A stretch of DNA of 64,000 nt from Lactonifactor sp050944855 (lineage in GTDB: Bacteria; Bacillota; Clostridia; Lachnospirales; Lachnospiraceae): NCBI GenBank assembly GCA_050944855.1, contig JBMNRU010000001.1, positions 62,001 to 126,000 of the forward strand, read 5' to 3'. Positions 45,141-53,634 of this stretch are shown one piece after another (the stretch's first letter is position 1; each line of letters starts with the position of its first letter). Below the pieces are notes generated by a model. That model was not told the origin of the DNA, ran no database searches, and saw only the letters and a program-made list of their open reading frames with translations. The translations under genes and the position numbers were made by a program.

Positions 45141-46814
45141 TTAAACGTGAATAAACATCTTGCCGCCTGCCAGAACTTTAATCTGAGTCTCCAGATATTT
45201 TCCATAGTCCCCGTCACTTTCATCCGGGATACTGCCATCCTCCCGAACCTGCAATGTCTTATACATAATCTGGTCTCCATCCAGATACATATTTCTGCAT
45301 TCATACCGGATATAGGAAACTTCCAGATTCTGTTCCAGAATCAAATTCTTGGCATATGCCTTCGTGAGCTCCAATCCCTTTTGCAGTGCATCCTTTAATT
45401 CATCAAACTCCAGCCGTTCCGTCACTGTGTGCAGCAGATATCCGCCGCTATCTTCGCCCGGACGCACAACCGCATCTGCTTCCACACTCACGCCGGATGT
45501 GGCAGCTCCTACGGCGTTGGCCACTTCATAATGTTTAGGAATCATCAGATCAAAGTCATATTTTTTCTGAGCGATCCGATACCAGGATTCTGCCGGTGCC
45601 CCAATGGCACTGATAGGAAATCTGATCCTTCGATATCGTTTTAAATTGTTATATATCTTATCGGCGATCATGTTTTTCGTTTCTTCTACATACTCATCTG
45701 CCGTCATCTCTGCCTGCCGCGCCTGTTCTTCAATCGCTTCCACAGCTCTCTTTCTGTCCCATTGCACAAACTCTCCTGTGTAATGGAGAATATCTGTAGG
45801 TGTTACATGATCTTTTCCTCCCCGGCAGGACGGAAGCTGCCGTTCCGGTCCCGCTTCGATTTTTCCATCGTCAATCTTGATCGCGCTGTCGCCTCCCAGA
45901 CCATAAGTGTACAGTTTTGCTGACTTAATCCGAATCCGCCAGTCACCTACCACAGCTCCCTCCCGGGAAAGTTCGACTCTCTTGTTTCTTACAATACCTA
46001 TGTCGGTGGTTGTTCCTCCCATATCCGCCACCACCGCATCTTTCACGCCTGTAAGATTAATGGCGCCGACAATACTTGCTGCCGGACCGGATAAAACAGT
46101 ATCAATGGGAGTATTGCGGATGGAATCGATCTTAGCTATAGTGCCGTCGCCTTTCACAACAAAGACCGGGGCCTCTATTTTCTGTTCCTGCAATATCGCT
46201 TTTATAGCCCTGACAAAATCATCTATAATCGGCAGCAGCCCTGCATTTACTACTGCTGTGTTGGTTCTTTCCAAATATCCCAGTTCAAATACCAGCTCAT
46301 GTCCGCACACTACAGGCAGATCACACAAATCCTTGATCACTGCCCGGACTCTCTGTTCCAGAATAGGATTTCTCACACTGGCCTGTCCGGATACTGCAAA
46401 GGATTCTACCCGGGGAAGCAAGGTTTTTACTGCTCGAGTTACTTCTTCCCTGTCAATGTCCCGCAAAACACGGCCTTTGATATTGACCTTTCCCTCTACC
46501 GCAATGGCTTCATCTGTGGCTAATTTCCCCACAGGCGTACCGCCTATCATTAAAAGCCCTACTTTTCCGATCTTGCCTTCTACCGTAGCGTTCGTGGCCA
46601 GTGTGGTGGACAAAACCACTTTTTCAATCTCATGAATATCGGACTCCTTTAAATGCAGATGCTGTATGCTGTCTCGAATTCCCAGTTCTAAGTTTTCGTG
46701 TCTGGTGATTGCTTTGGCTTTTCGTTTAATACAATCCGGTCCTTTGATTTTCGTATCCAGTAAAACCGCGTCCGTATAGGTTCCTCCTGTATCAATGCCG
46801 ATTACATATGACAT
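45141..46814 (-). CDS. Hydantoinase/oxoprolinase (HyuA) family ATPase-like protein
   Basis: 557-residue protein of the HyuA family with an actin/Hsp70-like fold. Phosphate-binding segments are GIDTGGTYTDAVL at the N-terminus and VVADMGGTTTDIGIV near 265; STTLATNATVEGK is also typical. Classical hydantoinase and oxoprolinase need a HyuB partner, which is absent from the operon. Members of this superfamily also include ATPases that reactivate B12 enzymes, so a reactivase for the fused mutase is possible (inference). It is the first gene behind the consensus promoter, with GGAGGG about nine bases before the ATG. Confidence 0.85.
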   Translation of the reverse strand: MSYVIGIDTGGTYTDAVLLDTKIKGPDCIKRKAKAITRHENLELGIRDSIQHLHLKESDIHEIEKVVLSTTLATNATVEGKIGKVGLLMIGGTPVGKLATDEAIAVEGKVNIKGRVLRDIDREEVTRAVKTLLPRVESFAVSGQASVRNPILEQRVRAVIKDLCDLPVVCGHELVFELGYLERTNTAVVNAGLLPIIDDFVRAIKAILQEQKIEAPVFVVKGDGTIAKIDSIRNTPIDTVLSGPAASIVGAINLTGVKDAVVADMGGTTTDIGIVRNKRVELSREGAVVGDWRIRIKSAKLYTYGLGGDSAIKIDDGKIEAGPERQLPSCRGGKDHVTPTDILHYTGEFVQWDRKRAVEAIEEQARQAEMTADEYVEETKNMIADKIYNNLKRYRRIRFPISAIGAPAESWYRIAQKKYDFDLMIPKHYEVANAVGAATSGVSVEADAVVRPGEDSGGYLLHTVTERLEFDELKDALQKGLELTKAYAKNLILEQNLEVSYIRYECRNMYLDGDQIMYKTLQVREDGSIPDESDGDYGKYLETQIKVLAGGKMFIHV

Positions 46815-46920
46815 TCTGCATCCCTCCGTTTCTTATTCTTAAAAGCTTTACCTTTTGTTTTCGTTTTCTCTTTTTATTTGTGTTATGTTATGTATTGCCG
46901 TAAGTGTTAATTTAAGCAGA

Positions 46921-46949
46921 ATTATAAGTGAGAAACAGGAATTTGTCAA
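46921..46949 (-). promoter_or_regulatory. Promoter of the HyuA-to-Lpd operon
   Basis: Perfect consensus on the minus strand: TTGACA, 17-base spacer, TATAAT. The leader is about 100 bases. Such strength suggests control by repression. I see no cobalamin riboswitch in the leader. Confidence 0.9.
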
Positions 46950-47003
46950 CATATATTTGCACAAATCCAGAATTTTTTTGTCACTATTCCACTATGCGAT
47001 GAC

Positions 47004-47021
47004 CCGCAAAGACGTTTGCGG
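47004..47021. promoter_or_regulatory. Palindrome between the divergent promoters
   Basis: CCGCAAA and TTTGCGG are exact seven-base arms around GACG. It lies 55 bases upstream of the operon -35 box. It may bind a regulator; this is inference. Confidence 0.35.
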
Positions 47022-47146
47022 CATATTCTCATATAAGCAGCTGCCTCTTTACCAGGACATATGGCATTTTACATAAGCACTATCTCCTGCTTTTACAAGG
47101 AATAAGCTGCACTGCAGGAAGCCATAACTCATATCTGAATCGTTTT

Positions 47147-47176
47147 CGATTTTTGTCAATTCTTTATCAAAAATCG
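47147..47176. promoter_or_regulatory. Inverted repeat next to the ROK promoter, putative operator
   Basis: CGATTTTTG and CAAAAATCG are exact nine-base arms separated by 12 bases. The right arm ends two bases before the -35 box of the regulator gene, so binding would block it. This fits an autoregulatory ROK repressor site, by analogy with XylR-type operators. No second copy is seen at the operon promoter. Confidence 0.5.
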
Positions 47177-47178
47177 CC

Positions 47179-47207
47179 TTGACATTTTTTGTTTCAATGC
47201 TTATGAT
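47179..47207 (+). promoter_or_regulatory. Promoter of the ROK regulator gene
   Basis: TTGACA, 17-base spacer, TATGAT on the plus strand, giving a leader of about 45 bases. A second -10-like TATAAT lies at 47216-47221 with a poor -35. Confidence 0.8.
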
Positions 47208-47259
47208 AAGTCTTGTTATAATACTCACTTTAATTTTGGAAAATGGAGAAAAGAATAAA

Positions 47260-48288
47260 ATGAATACACCTGTCAGAACAACTATGATGTTGAAGCAGAA
47301 AAATAAAGAATTAGTAATTTCTGCCTTCAGAGAAATGGGTCAGGCAACTCGAAACGATATTGCCCAGCTGACTGGACTCAGTATCTCCACCTGCGGAAAT
47401 ATTATCCGGGAGTTAGTGGAATCCGGAGAACTGACTCTGGGCGATATGACTCCGTCCCAGGGCGGCCGACCTTCTAAAACTTATATATTTGATGCCAACA
47501 CCTCCCTGGCCCTGGCTATATCTCTCGTCTCAAACGGGAACTTCAATCAGGTAGAACTGGCTACCGTAAATCTTCAGGGAGCTGTCCTGGCAAAAGAATC
47601 TTATATACAGCCGCTGAAGCAGCTTACTTTTGATTTTCTGGACACTCTGATTGCCAAACAATTTGAGGCTACTCCTAAAATAAAAGTCATCGGGATTGGT
47701 ATTCCCGGTATGGTGTCCCACGGAGAAGTGCTTTACTGTGATATGGAAGAACTGGAACATTTGAATCTGCGGGATCTGCTGCAGACAAAATATCATGTAT
47801 CTGTATTTGTAGATAATGAAATGCACTTTAAGACCTTTGGATACTTCCAGACCCATCACGACATGAACCTGAAAAATTATGCTCTTTTGAATGTACCGGA
47901 GCATTATACGTACGGTGCCGGATTTATGGTGGATGGACAGCTTATCCGGGGAAATGCAAATTTTTCCGGCGAGATCAATTATCTGCCTTATGTTTCATCA
48001 AGAAAGGATCTCATTGAACAGTGCTCCAACGATGAATCTTTCCTGCAGCTTATCACCAAGGTTATTATCACGATTATCACCATTACGGATCCACGCCACA
48101 TCATTCTGTGTGGTCTCCGCTTCACTGATGACCTGGCGATGCAGATTCAGGAAAACATTAAGAAAGTACTGCCGCCTCAACTGCTGCCCAACTTTCACCT
48201 GCAGCAGGATATTTCTGACGAATATCTGACAGGCATTATAAACGTGCTCAACAATCTTCTTACAGATGAAACTCCTTATCACTGCTAA
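47260..48288 (+). CDS. ROK-family transcriptional regulator
   Basis: 342-residue regulator. An N-terminal winged helix-turn-helix (about 12-65, ATRNDIAQLTGLSISTCGNIIRELV in part) is followed by a ROK domain with VIGIGIPGMV and FVDNEMHFKTFGY. The ROK zinc motif CxCGxxGCxE is absent: after GEINYLPY the sequence goes straight on without the cysteine cluster, and the kinase DGxG loop is not evident, so it is a sensor and not a sugar kinase. The start at 47260 is chosen because the upstream in-frame ATG at 47179... lies inside the promoter. It is divergent from the B12/dehydrogenase operon and probably controls it and itself. Confidence 0.88.
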   Translation: MNTPVRTTMMLKQKNKELVISAFREMGQATRNDIAQLTGLSISTCGNIIRELVESGELTLGDMTPSQGGRPSKTYIFDANTSLALAISLVSNGNFNQVELATVNLQGAVLAKESYIQPLKQLTFDFLDTLIAKQFEATPKIKVIGIGIPGMVSHGEVLYCDMEELEHLNLRDLLQTKYHVSVFVDNEMHFKTFGYFQTHHDMNLKNYALLNVPEHYTYGAGFMVDGQLIRGNANFSGEINYLPYVSSRKDLIEQCSNDESFLQLITKVIITIITITDPRHIILCGLRFTDDLAMQIQENIKKVLPPQLLPNFHLQQDISDEYLTGIINVLNNLLTDETPYHC

Positions 48289-48301
48289 AAATACTGCATA
48301 T

Positions 48302-48355
48302 GATAAAATAACAGACCTTTATCCCTTTACAGAGACAAAGGTCTGTTATTTTATC
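48302..48355. terminator. Bidirectional terminator after the ROK gene
   Basis: GATAAAATAACAGACCTTT and its exact complement form 19-base arms around a 16-base loop. A/T-rich bases flank the GC core on both sides. Confidence 0.85.
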
Positions 48356-48390
48356 ACTTCCTATTTCCATCAAAATATCCTATGACACTT

Positions 48391-48411
48391 AAAACGTCCA
48401 CCGGACGTTTT
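48391..48411. terminator. Short terminator-like hairpin
   Basis: AAAACGTCC, loop ACC, GGACGTTTT. It may back up the tRNA terminator on the minus strand or the ROK terminator on the plus strand. Confidence 0.5.
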
Positions 48412-48433
48412 CTTCGCATACTTGGCAACAAAA

Positions 48434-48472
48434 AAAGCTCCAAAAAGCTATTTCATAACTTCTCAGAGCTTT
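48434..48472 (-). terminator. Terminator of tRNA-Glu
   Basis: Minus strand AAAGCTC pairs with GAGCTTT and a run of T follows. It begins three bases after the tRNA. Confidence 0.7.
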
Positions 48473-48474
48473 CG

Positions 48475-48546
48475 CAGTTCGTAGGGGAATCGAACCCCTG
48501 TTTCCGCCGTGAGAGGGCGGCGTCTTAACCGCTTGACCAACGAACC
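48475..48546 (-). tRNA. tRNA-Glu (anticodon CTC)
   Basis: A full cloverleaf of about 72 bases is visible on the minus strand. Acceptor arm GGTTCGT/ACGAACT (first pair G-U), D-arm GTCAAGCGGTTAAGAC, anticodon arm CCGCC-CTCTCAC-GGCGG with anticodon CTC reading GAG, T-arm GGGGTTCGATTCCCC, and discriminator G. CCA is not encoded. It stands alone with its own promoter and terminator. Confidence 0.95.
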
Positions 48547-48556
48547 GTACTTGCAT

Positions 48557-48585
48557 ATCATACTATAGCTTTCTACAAAATGCAA
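48557..48585 (-). promoter_or_regulatory. Promoter of tRNA-Glu
   Basis: Minus strand TTGCAT, 17-base spacer, TATGAT, ending about 10 bases before the mature tRNA 5' end. Confidence 0.65.
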
Positions 48586-48611
48586 GTGTTTTTTTGCTTT
48601 TTTCGTTTCTT

Positions 48612-50750
48612 TTACTCTTCCATCGGCGGTTCTGCCGGCAGAAACAGCCGGTCATGCAAAGGTTCCGCCGGTACCCGCGCTCTTCTGGTTGCTTCTTCAC
48701 AGAAATATTCCTGTGCGCAAAGCGGCACTTTACCTCGCCGGTCTACCTTCTCATAAGTTCCATCCGGCTGCAGAATATGTGCTTTCATATTGTCTTCCAG
48801 CTGGATCTGCAGGATATGCTTTAATTCTTCCTTCAATGTCTCATCCTCTACCGGGAAAACCACTTCTACCCGCTTATCCAGATTACGGGGCATCCAATCT
48901 GCACTTCCCATAAAGATTTCTTCTTGTCCATTGCTGTAGAAATAGAAAATACGGCTGTGTTCCAAAAAGTTTCCTACGATAGAACGAACCGAAATGTTTT
49001 CACTGATACCGGGAATTCCTGTTTTTAGACAACAGATTCCCCGGACAATAAGGTCAATCTTGACTCCTGCTGCAGATGCCTCATACAAAGCAGCAATAAT
49101 ATCCTGATCGCAAAGAGAATTCATTTTTGCAATAATATGTGCCGGTTCACCCTTTCTTGCATGAGCAGTCTCCATTTCAATCAAATGGAGGAAGCGGTCA
49201 CGCATCCAGATTGGGGCTACTACCAGCTTATTCCATGTTTTAGGCTCTGAATATCCGGAGAGCATGTTAAATACTGCTGTCGCATCCTCTCCAATCCTTG
49301 CATTGCAGGTAAGAAGTCCGCAGTCCGTATATAGTTTCGCCGTGGAATCGTTATAGTTACCGGTTCCCAGATGCACATAGCGGCGGATTCCCGCCTCTTC
49401 TCTTCTGACCACCAATGTGATTTTGCTGTGTGTCTTTAACCCCAGAAGACCGTATATAACATGACATCCGGCTTTTTCCAGCATCTTCGCCCATACGATA
49501 TTATTCTCCTCGTCAAAACGGGCTTTTAGTTCTACCAGCACTGATACCTGCTTGCCATTTTCTGCAGCCTGCGCCAGTGCCGCAATAATAGGCGAATTGC
49601 CGCTGACACGATACAATGTCTGCTTAATAGCAAGTACATCCGGATCCACCGCCGCCTGTTTGACAAAATTAACCACCGGATCAAAGGTCATATAAGGATG
49701 ATGCAGCAAAATATCTCCCTTACGGATCTGCGTAAATATATCATCGTCTCCCATAAACGCGGGAACCTGGGCTGGAATATAAGGAGGATTCTTATATTCC
49801 TCAAACCCTTCCATACCATACATTTTCATCAAAAAGGTAAGATCCAGCGGACCGTTGATATAAAAAATATCTTCGTCCTGCATAGCAAATTCTTTCTTCA
49901 GGATTGCCAGCAGTCTTTCATCCATCTTGTCTTCTACTTCCAGACGGATCACCTCTCCCCACTGACGCTTTTTCAGCTGTTTTTGAATTTCTTTTAATAA
50001 ATCGGAAGCCTCATCCTCATCAATGGTAAGATCTGCATTTCTCTCAATACGATAAGGGCTGGTGCAGACCACGTCACAGCCCAGAAACAGTTTCCCCATA
50101 TTCCGCTCAATCACTTCTTCCAGAAGGATCGCCGCACGGCTGCCATCTTTCTGAACCGGAAGAGATACCACACGGGGAAGTACAGAAGGCACCTGCACCG
50201 TAGCAAATTCCAGTTCTTCTTTTCCCTTTTTATTCTTTTTGGAAATCAGGGCTCCAATATTTAATGTCTTATTACGGATCAGCGGAAACGGACGGGCAGA
50301 ATCCATGGCCATAGGCGTTACCACCGGATAAATCGTATCCTCAAAATACTGATCCACATATGTCTGCTGCTCCGGTGACAGATCCTCATACTGACGCACG
50401 ACTGTAAAACCGCACTTTTCCAAAGCCGGAAGCAGCGAACGGTTATAAGTATTATACTGTGTCTGCAACAGATTCTTGGTGCGGCTATTGATTGCCTTTA
50501 ACTGTTCTTTTGGCGTCATGCCGGAGAGATCCGGCTTTGTATATTTGGCATGTACCATATCCTTTAAAGAAGCCACGCGAATCATGTAAAACTCATCTAA
50601 ATTCGATGCCGTAATACTTAAAAACTTTAACCGCTCAAATAATGGCAGACTCTTATCCCTGGCTTCACTTAACACTCTTTCGTTAAATCCGATCCAGCTT
50701 AATTCCCGGTTCCAGAAATACTCCGGTTTCATATATTCCTTCCGACTCAT
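48612..50750 (-). CDS. ppk1: Polyphosphate kinase 1
   Basis: Makes polyphosphate from ATP and back. The 712-residue protein has the N-terminal ELSWIGFNERVL segment, the head domain, and the catalytic C-terminal domains with GLKTHSKITLVVRRE (the phosphorylated His), RYVHLGTGNYN and FLEHSRIFYF. AGGAGG lies eight bases before the ATG. It follows ppx by 11 bases, so synthesis and breakdown of polyphosphate are encoded together. Confidence 0.96.
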   Translation of the reverse strand: MSRKEYMKPEYFWNRELSWIGFNERVLSEARDKSLPLFERLKFLSITASNLDEFYMIRVASLKDMVHAKYTKPDLSGMTPKEQLKAINSRTKNLLQTQYNTYNRSLLPALEKCGFTVVRQYEDLSPEQQTYVDQYFEDTIYPVVTPMAMDSARPFPLIRNKTLNIGALISKKNKKGKEELEFATVQVPSVLPRVVSLPVQKDGSRAAILLEEVIERNMGKLFLGCDVVCTSPYRIERNADLTIDEDEASDLLKEIQKQLKKRQWGEVIRLEVEDKMDERLLAILKKEFAMQDEDIFYINGPLDLTFLMKMYGMEGFEEYKNPPYIPAQVPAFMGDDDIFTQIRKGDILLHHPYMTFDPVVNFVKQAAVDPDVLAIKQTLYRVSGNSPIIAALAQAAENGKQVSVLVELKARFDEENNIVWAKMLEKAGCHVIYGLLGLKTHSKITLVVRREEAGIRRYVHLGTGNYNDSTAKLYTDCGLLTCNARIGEDATAVFNMLSGYSEPKTWNKLVVAPIWMRDRFLHLIEMETAHARKGEPAHIIAKMNSLCDQDIIAALYEASAAGVKIDLIVRGICCLKTGIPGISENISVRSIVGNFLEHSRIFYFYSNGQEEIFMGSADWMPRNLDKRVEVVFPVEDETLKEELKHILQIQLEDNMKAHILQPDGTYEKVDRRGKVPLCAQEYFCEEATRRARVPAEPLHDRLFLPAEPPMEE

Positions 50751-50761
50751 CTGCTGCCCTC

Positions 50762-52303
50762 CTATTTGGATCTCTTTCTTCTCAATTTAGGTCTGATACA
50801 ATATACTTCTTCAAAAAAATCTGCCTGTTCTGCCAGAAGTCCTTCTTCCAGAACCAGATCCGCGCCAGACTCTACAGACATCACTAAATATCCATCCCGT
50901 ACCACAGCCTGTATACTTTTTATCTTACGCTGATGGGCACAGTCTAATACCCCGGCGACACGGAGTATTGCCGTCAGCTTGCCGACCAGCATATAATCTG
51001 ACCTGCCCAGCTCTGTATGCGTCTGATTTCCGTAATATTCATAAGACGTAGTATGAAACTTGGCTACATTGGCTATGATCTGCCGCTCCTTATGGGATAA
51101 TCCAATGATTTCCGTAGCCATGATAATATTATAAGAACACTCTCCCACATTGCCAAGACTGATATATCGGCCGCAGTCATGCAGCAGCACGGCAATCTGC
51201 AGAAGCAAACGCTCTCTGGGCCCCATGCCGTGAATCTTTTTCATACTGTCAAAGATAGCCAGCGCACTCTCCATAATGGCCTGCACATGACTTTTACTGA
51301 TACCGTAACGTTTGCCGATATTTTTTGCCGCCATTACAATGTCATTTTCAAAGTTATGACTGGTTCGGATCAGCTTGTGCTTTTCTCCGTAATCGTATGC
51401 CATTCCATCATTTAACTGTGCGCCCAGCAGCCACATGCTTTCTGCCCCCAGCACTTCCATAAAAGAATGATAAATGATCAGAGTCGGAATCAGCAAAGAA
51501 GAATATTCCAGCGGAATCCCAAAAGCAACGGCTATCTGTTCCGGTGACTGGTTAATGATCTTCTTATAGACCTTATCAAACTCCGCACAGTCTGTCACAA
51601 AACTCTCACGTCCTGCATTTTTCTTTCCCAGAATAGCATCTACAAAATTATTGCCCATAAGAATTACATTTTTAATCTCACGGTCTTTTAAATGCAGCTT
51701 TTTAAAGCTCAGGATCTCATGATTGATCAGATCACGCACCAACCGTTCATAGTAAACCGTTTCCTTTTCCATGGAAAGCAGCCGTTCGCGGATACGCAGA
51801 TTGCCCAGCCGAAAGCTCTGGGTGGTGACCAGAGAATCCTTATCAAAGAGGGATACCTGCACGCTGCCGCCCCCCACTTCGATGATCGCTGTTCCTTTTT
51901 GAATAATGCGTGTAAACTCCTGCTCCCGATAAGCAATTGACTTATAGCCCAGAAAACGCCGTTCCGAATTGCTCAGTATCTCAATACTGATCCCTGTCTG
52001 CTGATATACCTGCTCTACTACCAGCCAGACGTTTTCCGCTTCCCGAAGCGAAGTAGTGGCACAGGCTCTGAAATCATCCACCCGGTATTCTTCCATGATC
52101 CGCTTAAAGTCATTTAATATCCGGCACAGCTCATGGACCGAATGATTGGGTATTTTCCCTGTCACATAAATATCCTTACCCACTTCCAGACGGCTTCTCA
52201 CATCCTCGATCTGTTTCATGCCATATTTGCGGGAAATCTCAAAAACACGCATATTCACATCATAGGAACTGATATCAATCGCTGCAAATGTAGTAATTGC
52301 CAT
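50762..52303 (-). CDS. ppx: Ppx/GppA exopolyphosphatase with HD domain
   Basis: 513-residue phosphatase removing terminal phosphate from polyphosphate or pppGpp. The actin-like fold is seen in FAAIDISSYDVNMRVFEI and IIEVGGGSVQVSLF; the C-terminal HD-like helical domain (about 315-500) has LLHDCGRYISLGN. The N-terminal acid of the first motif and the SNSERRFLGYKS segment differ somewhat from the E. coli pattern. Located between the DUF815 ATPase (three-base gap) and ppk1. Confidence 0.92.
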   Translation of the reverse strand: MAITTFAAIDISSYDVNMRVFEISRKYGMKQIEDVRSRLEVGKDIYVTGKIPNHSVHELCRILNDFKRIMEEYRVDDFRACATTSLREAENVWLVVEQVYQQTGISIEILSNSERRFLGYKSIAYREQEFTRIIQKGTAIIEVGGGSVQVSLFDKDSLVTTQSFRLGNLRIRERLLSMEKETVYYERLVRDLINHEILSFKKLHLKDREIKNVILMGNNFVDAILGKKNAGRESFVTDCAEFDKVYKKIINQSPEQIAVAFGIPLEYSSLLIPTLIIYHSFMEVLGAESMWLLGAQLNDGMAYDYGEKHKLIRTSHNFENDIVMAAKNIGKRYGISKSHVQAIMESALAIFDSMKKIHGMGPRERLLLQIAVLLHDCGRYISLGNVGECSYNIIMATEIIGLSHKERQIIANVAKFHTTSYEYYGNQTHTELGRSDYMLVGKLTAILRVAGVLDCAHQRKIKSIQAVVRDGYLVMSVESGADLVLEEGLLAEQADFFEEVYCIRPKLRRKRSK

Positions 52304-52306
52304 AAT

Positions 52307-53617
52307 TTACCCCTCCTGAGGCAAGCCTAATACATAATCAATAAACTGCTGCGCCGTTCTTCCGGACAATCCTCCGTGCTGCAGCTCCCAGGCATTTGCC
52401 TGTAACAATAATTCCTCTTCCGGCATCGTCACACCGTAACGCTTTGCTAATGTCTTTACAATCGTCTGGAATTCCTTTTTATCCGGCGCACAGAAAAATA
52501 TGGTAACGCCAAAACGGGAAACCAATGACAGTTTTTCCTGTACCGTATCGGAAGAATGCAGATCGTCCCTGCGGTCCTCCTTATCACTGAACTTCTCCCT
52601 TACCAGATGACGGCGGTTCGAAGTAGCATAAATAAGGACATTCTCCGGCTTTTTCTCCAAGCCGCCTTCAATAACAGCTTTCAAATACTTATACTCTATC
52701 TCAAAATCCTCAAAAGACAGATCATCCATATAGATGATAAAACGATAGTTTCTGTTCTTAATCTGTGCAATGACTTCATTCAGATCCTGAAACTGATGTT
52801 TGTAGATCTCAATGATGCGCAGTCCGCGATCATAATACTGATTCAAAATTCCTTTGATACTGGAGGATTTCCCGGTTCCGGCATCCCCAAACAAAAGACA
52901 GTTATTGGCTACTCTCCCGGACACGAAGGCCTCTGTATTGTCAATCAATTTCTTCTTGGCAATCTCATAACCCACCAGATCATCCAAATGTACGTGTGTA
53001 ATGTTGGTGATCGGTACGATTTCTACCGTATCGCTGCTGTTCTTATGCTCCACACGGAACGCCTTGTGAAGTCCCAACTTGCCCACGCCAAAATCCTTAT
53101 AAAACGCCACCATGTCGTCCATAAATTCCTGTACATCTTTCGCTTTGCTGAGACGCTCGCTTAAGGTACAGATCCGGTCCCGGATTCTCTTGTTAAATAG
53201 CTTGCCGCTTTCATTTACATTTTCGTAATGACTGATGCTGCCGCAGCAAGTCAGGCCCAGCGCACGGTCCAATGCAGTCAGATCAAACTCATACAATTTT
53301 TTGTAAATGGCAAAATCATTTCGGGCCAGATCATTAATACTTCCCTTTACCGGTCCTGTAATCTCACAGGAAGTACTAAAGGCATTTTCATGATTAACCA
53401 GCAAAAAAGTAAGGTAATTATGCCACAGATTGCCGCAAAATCCATAAGATACTGCCATCTCTGCCAGCGCATGAATACACGAAAAAAGATCCCCTTTCCT
53501 TTCTTCCAACTTAGAAATCTGCCCTTTTTCATACAAATGGATCAGATCTGCCATCTGTTCCAGAACCTCACCATGCTGGGGATCCCTATATAAAAAACAT
53601 TCCTCTGTTACACGCAT
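52307..53617 (-). CDS. DUF815-family AAA ATPase
   Basis: 436-residue protein whose C-terminal half is an AAA ATPase: Walker A GDAGTGKSSS near residue 246, Walker B IIYMDDLSFE, sensor ATSNRR and arginine-containing SDKEDRRDDLHSSD. The N-terminal 200 residues are helical and specific to this family. The role is unknown. It lies between pheA (17 bases) and ppx in the same direction. Confidence 0.85.
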   Translation of the reverse strand: MRVTEECFLYRDPQHGEVLEQMADLIHLYEKGQISKLEERKGDLFSCIHALAEMAVSYGFCGNLWHNYLTFLLVNHENAFSTSCEITGPVKGSINDLARNDFAIYKKLYEFDLTALDRALGLTCCGSISHYENVNESGKLFNKRIRDRICTLSERLSKAKDVQEFMDDMVAFYKDFGVGKLGLHKAFRVEHKNSSDTVEIVPITNITHVHLDDLVGYEIAKKKLIDNTEAFVSGRVANNCLLFGDAGTGKSSSIKGILNQYYDRGLRIIEIYKHQFQDLNEVIAQIKNRNYRFIIYMDDLSFEDFEIEYKYLKAVIEGGLEKKPENVLIYATSNRRHLVREKFSDKEDRRDDLHSSDTVQEKLSLVSRFGVTIFFCAPDKKEFQTIVKTLAKRYGVTMPEEELLLQANAWELQHGGLSGRTAQQFIDYVLGLPQEG

Positions 53618-53634
53618 GTTATTCTATCCTCTTT

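Noticed and set aside
46815..46920. Cobalamin riboswitch in front of the B12 operon
   Set aside because: The leader is only about 100 bases and lacks the B12-box pattern, so no riboswitch can be supported.
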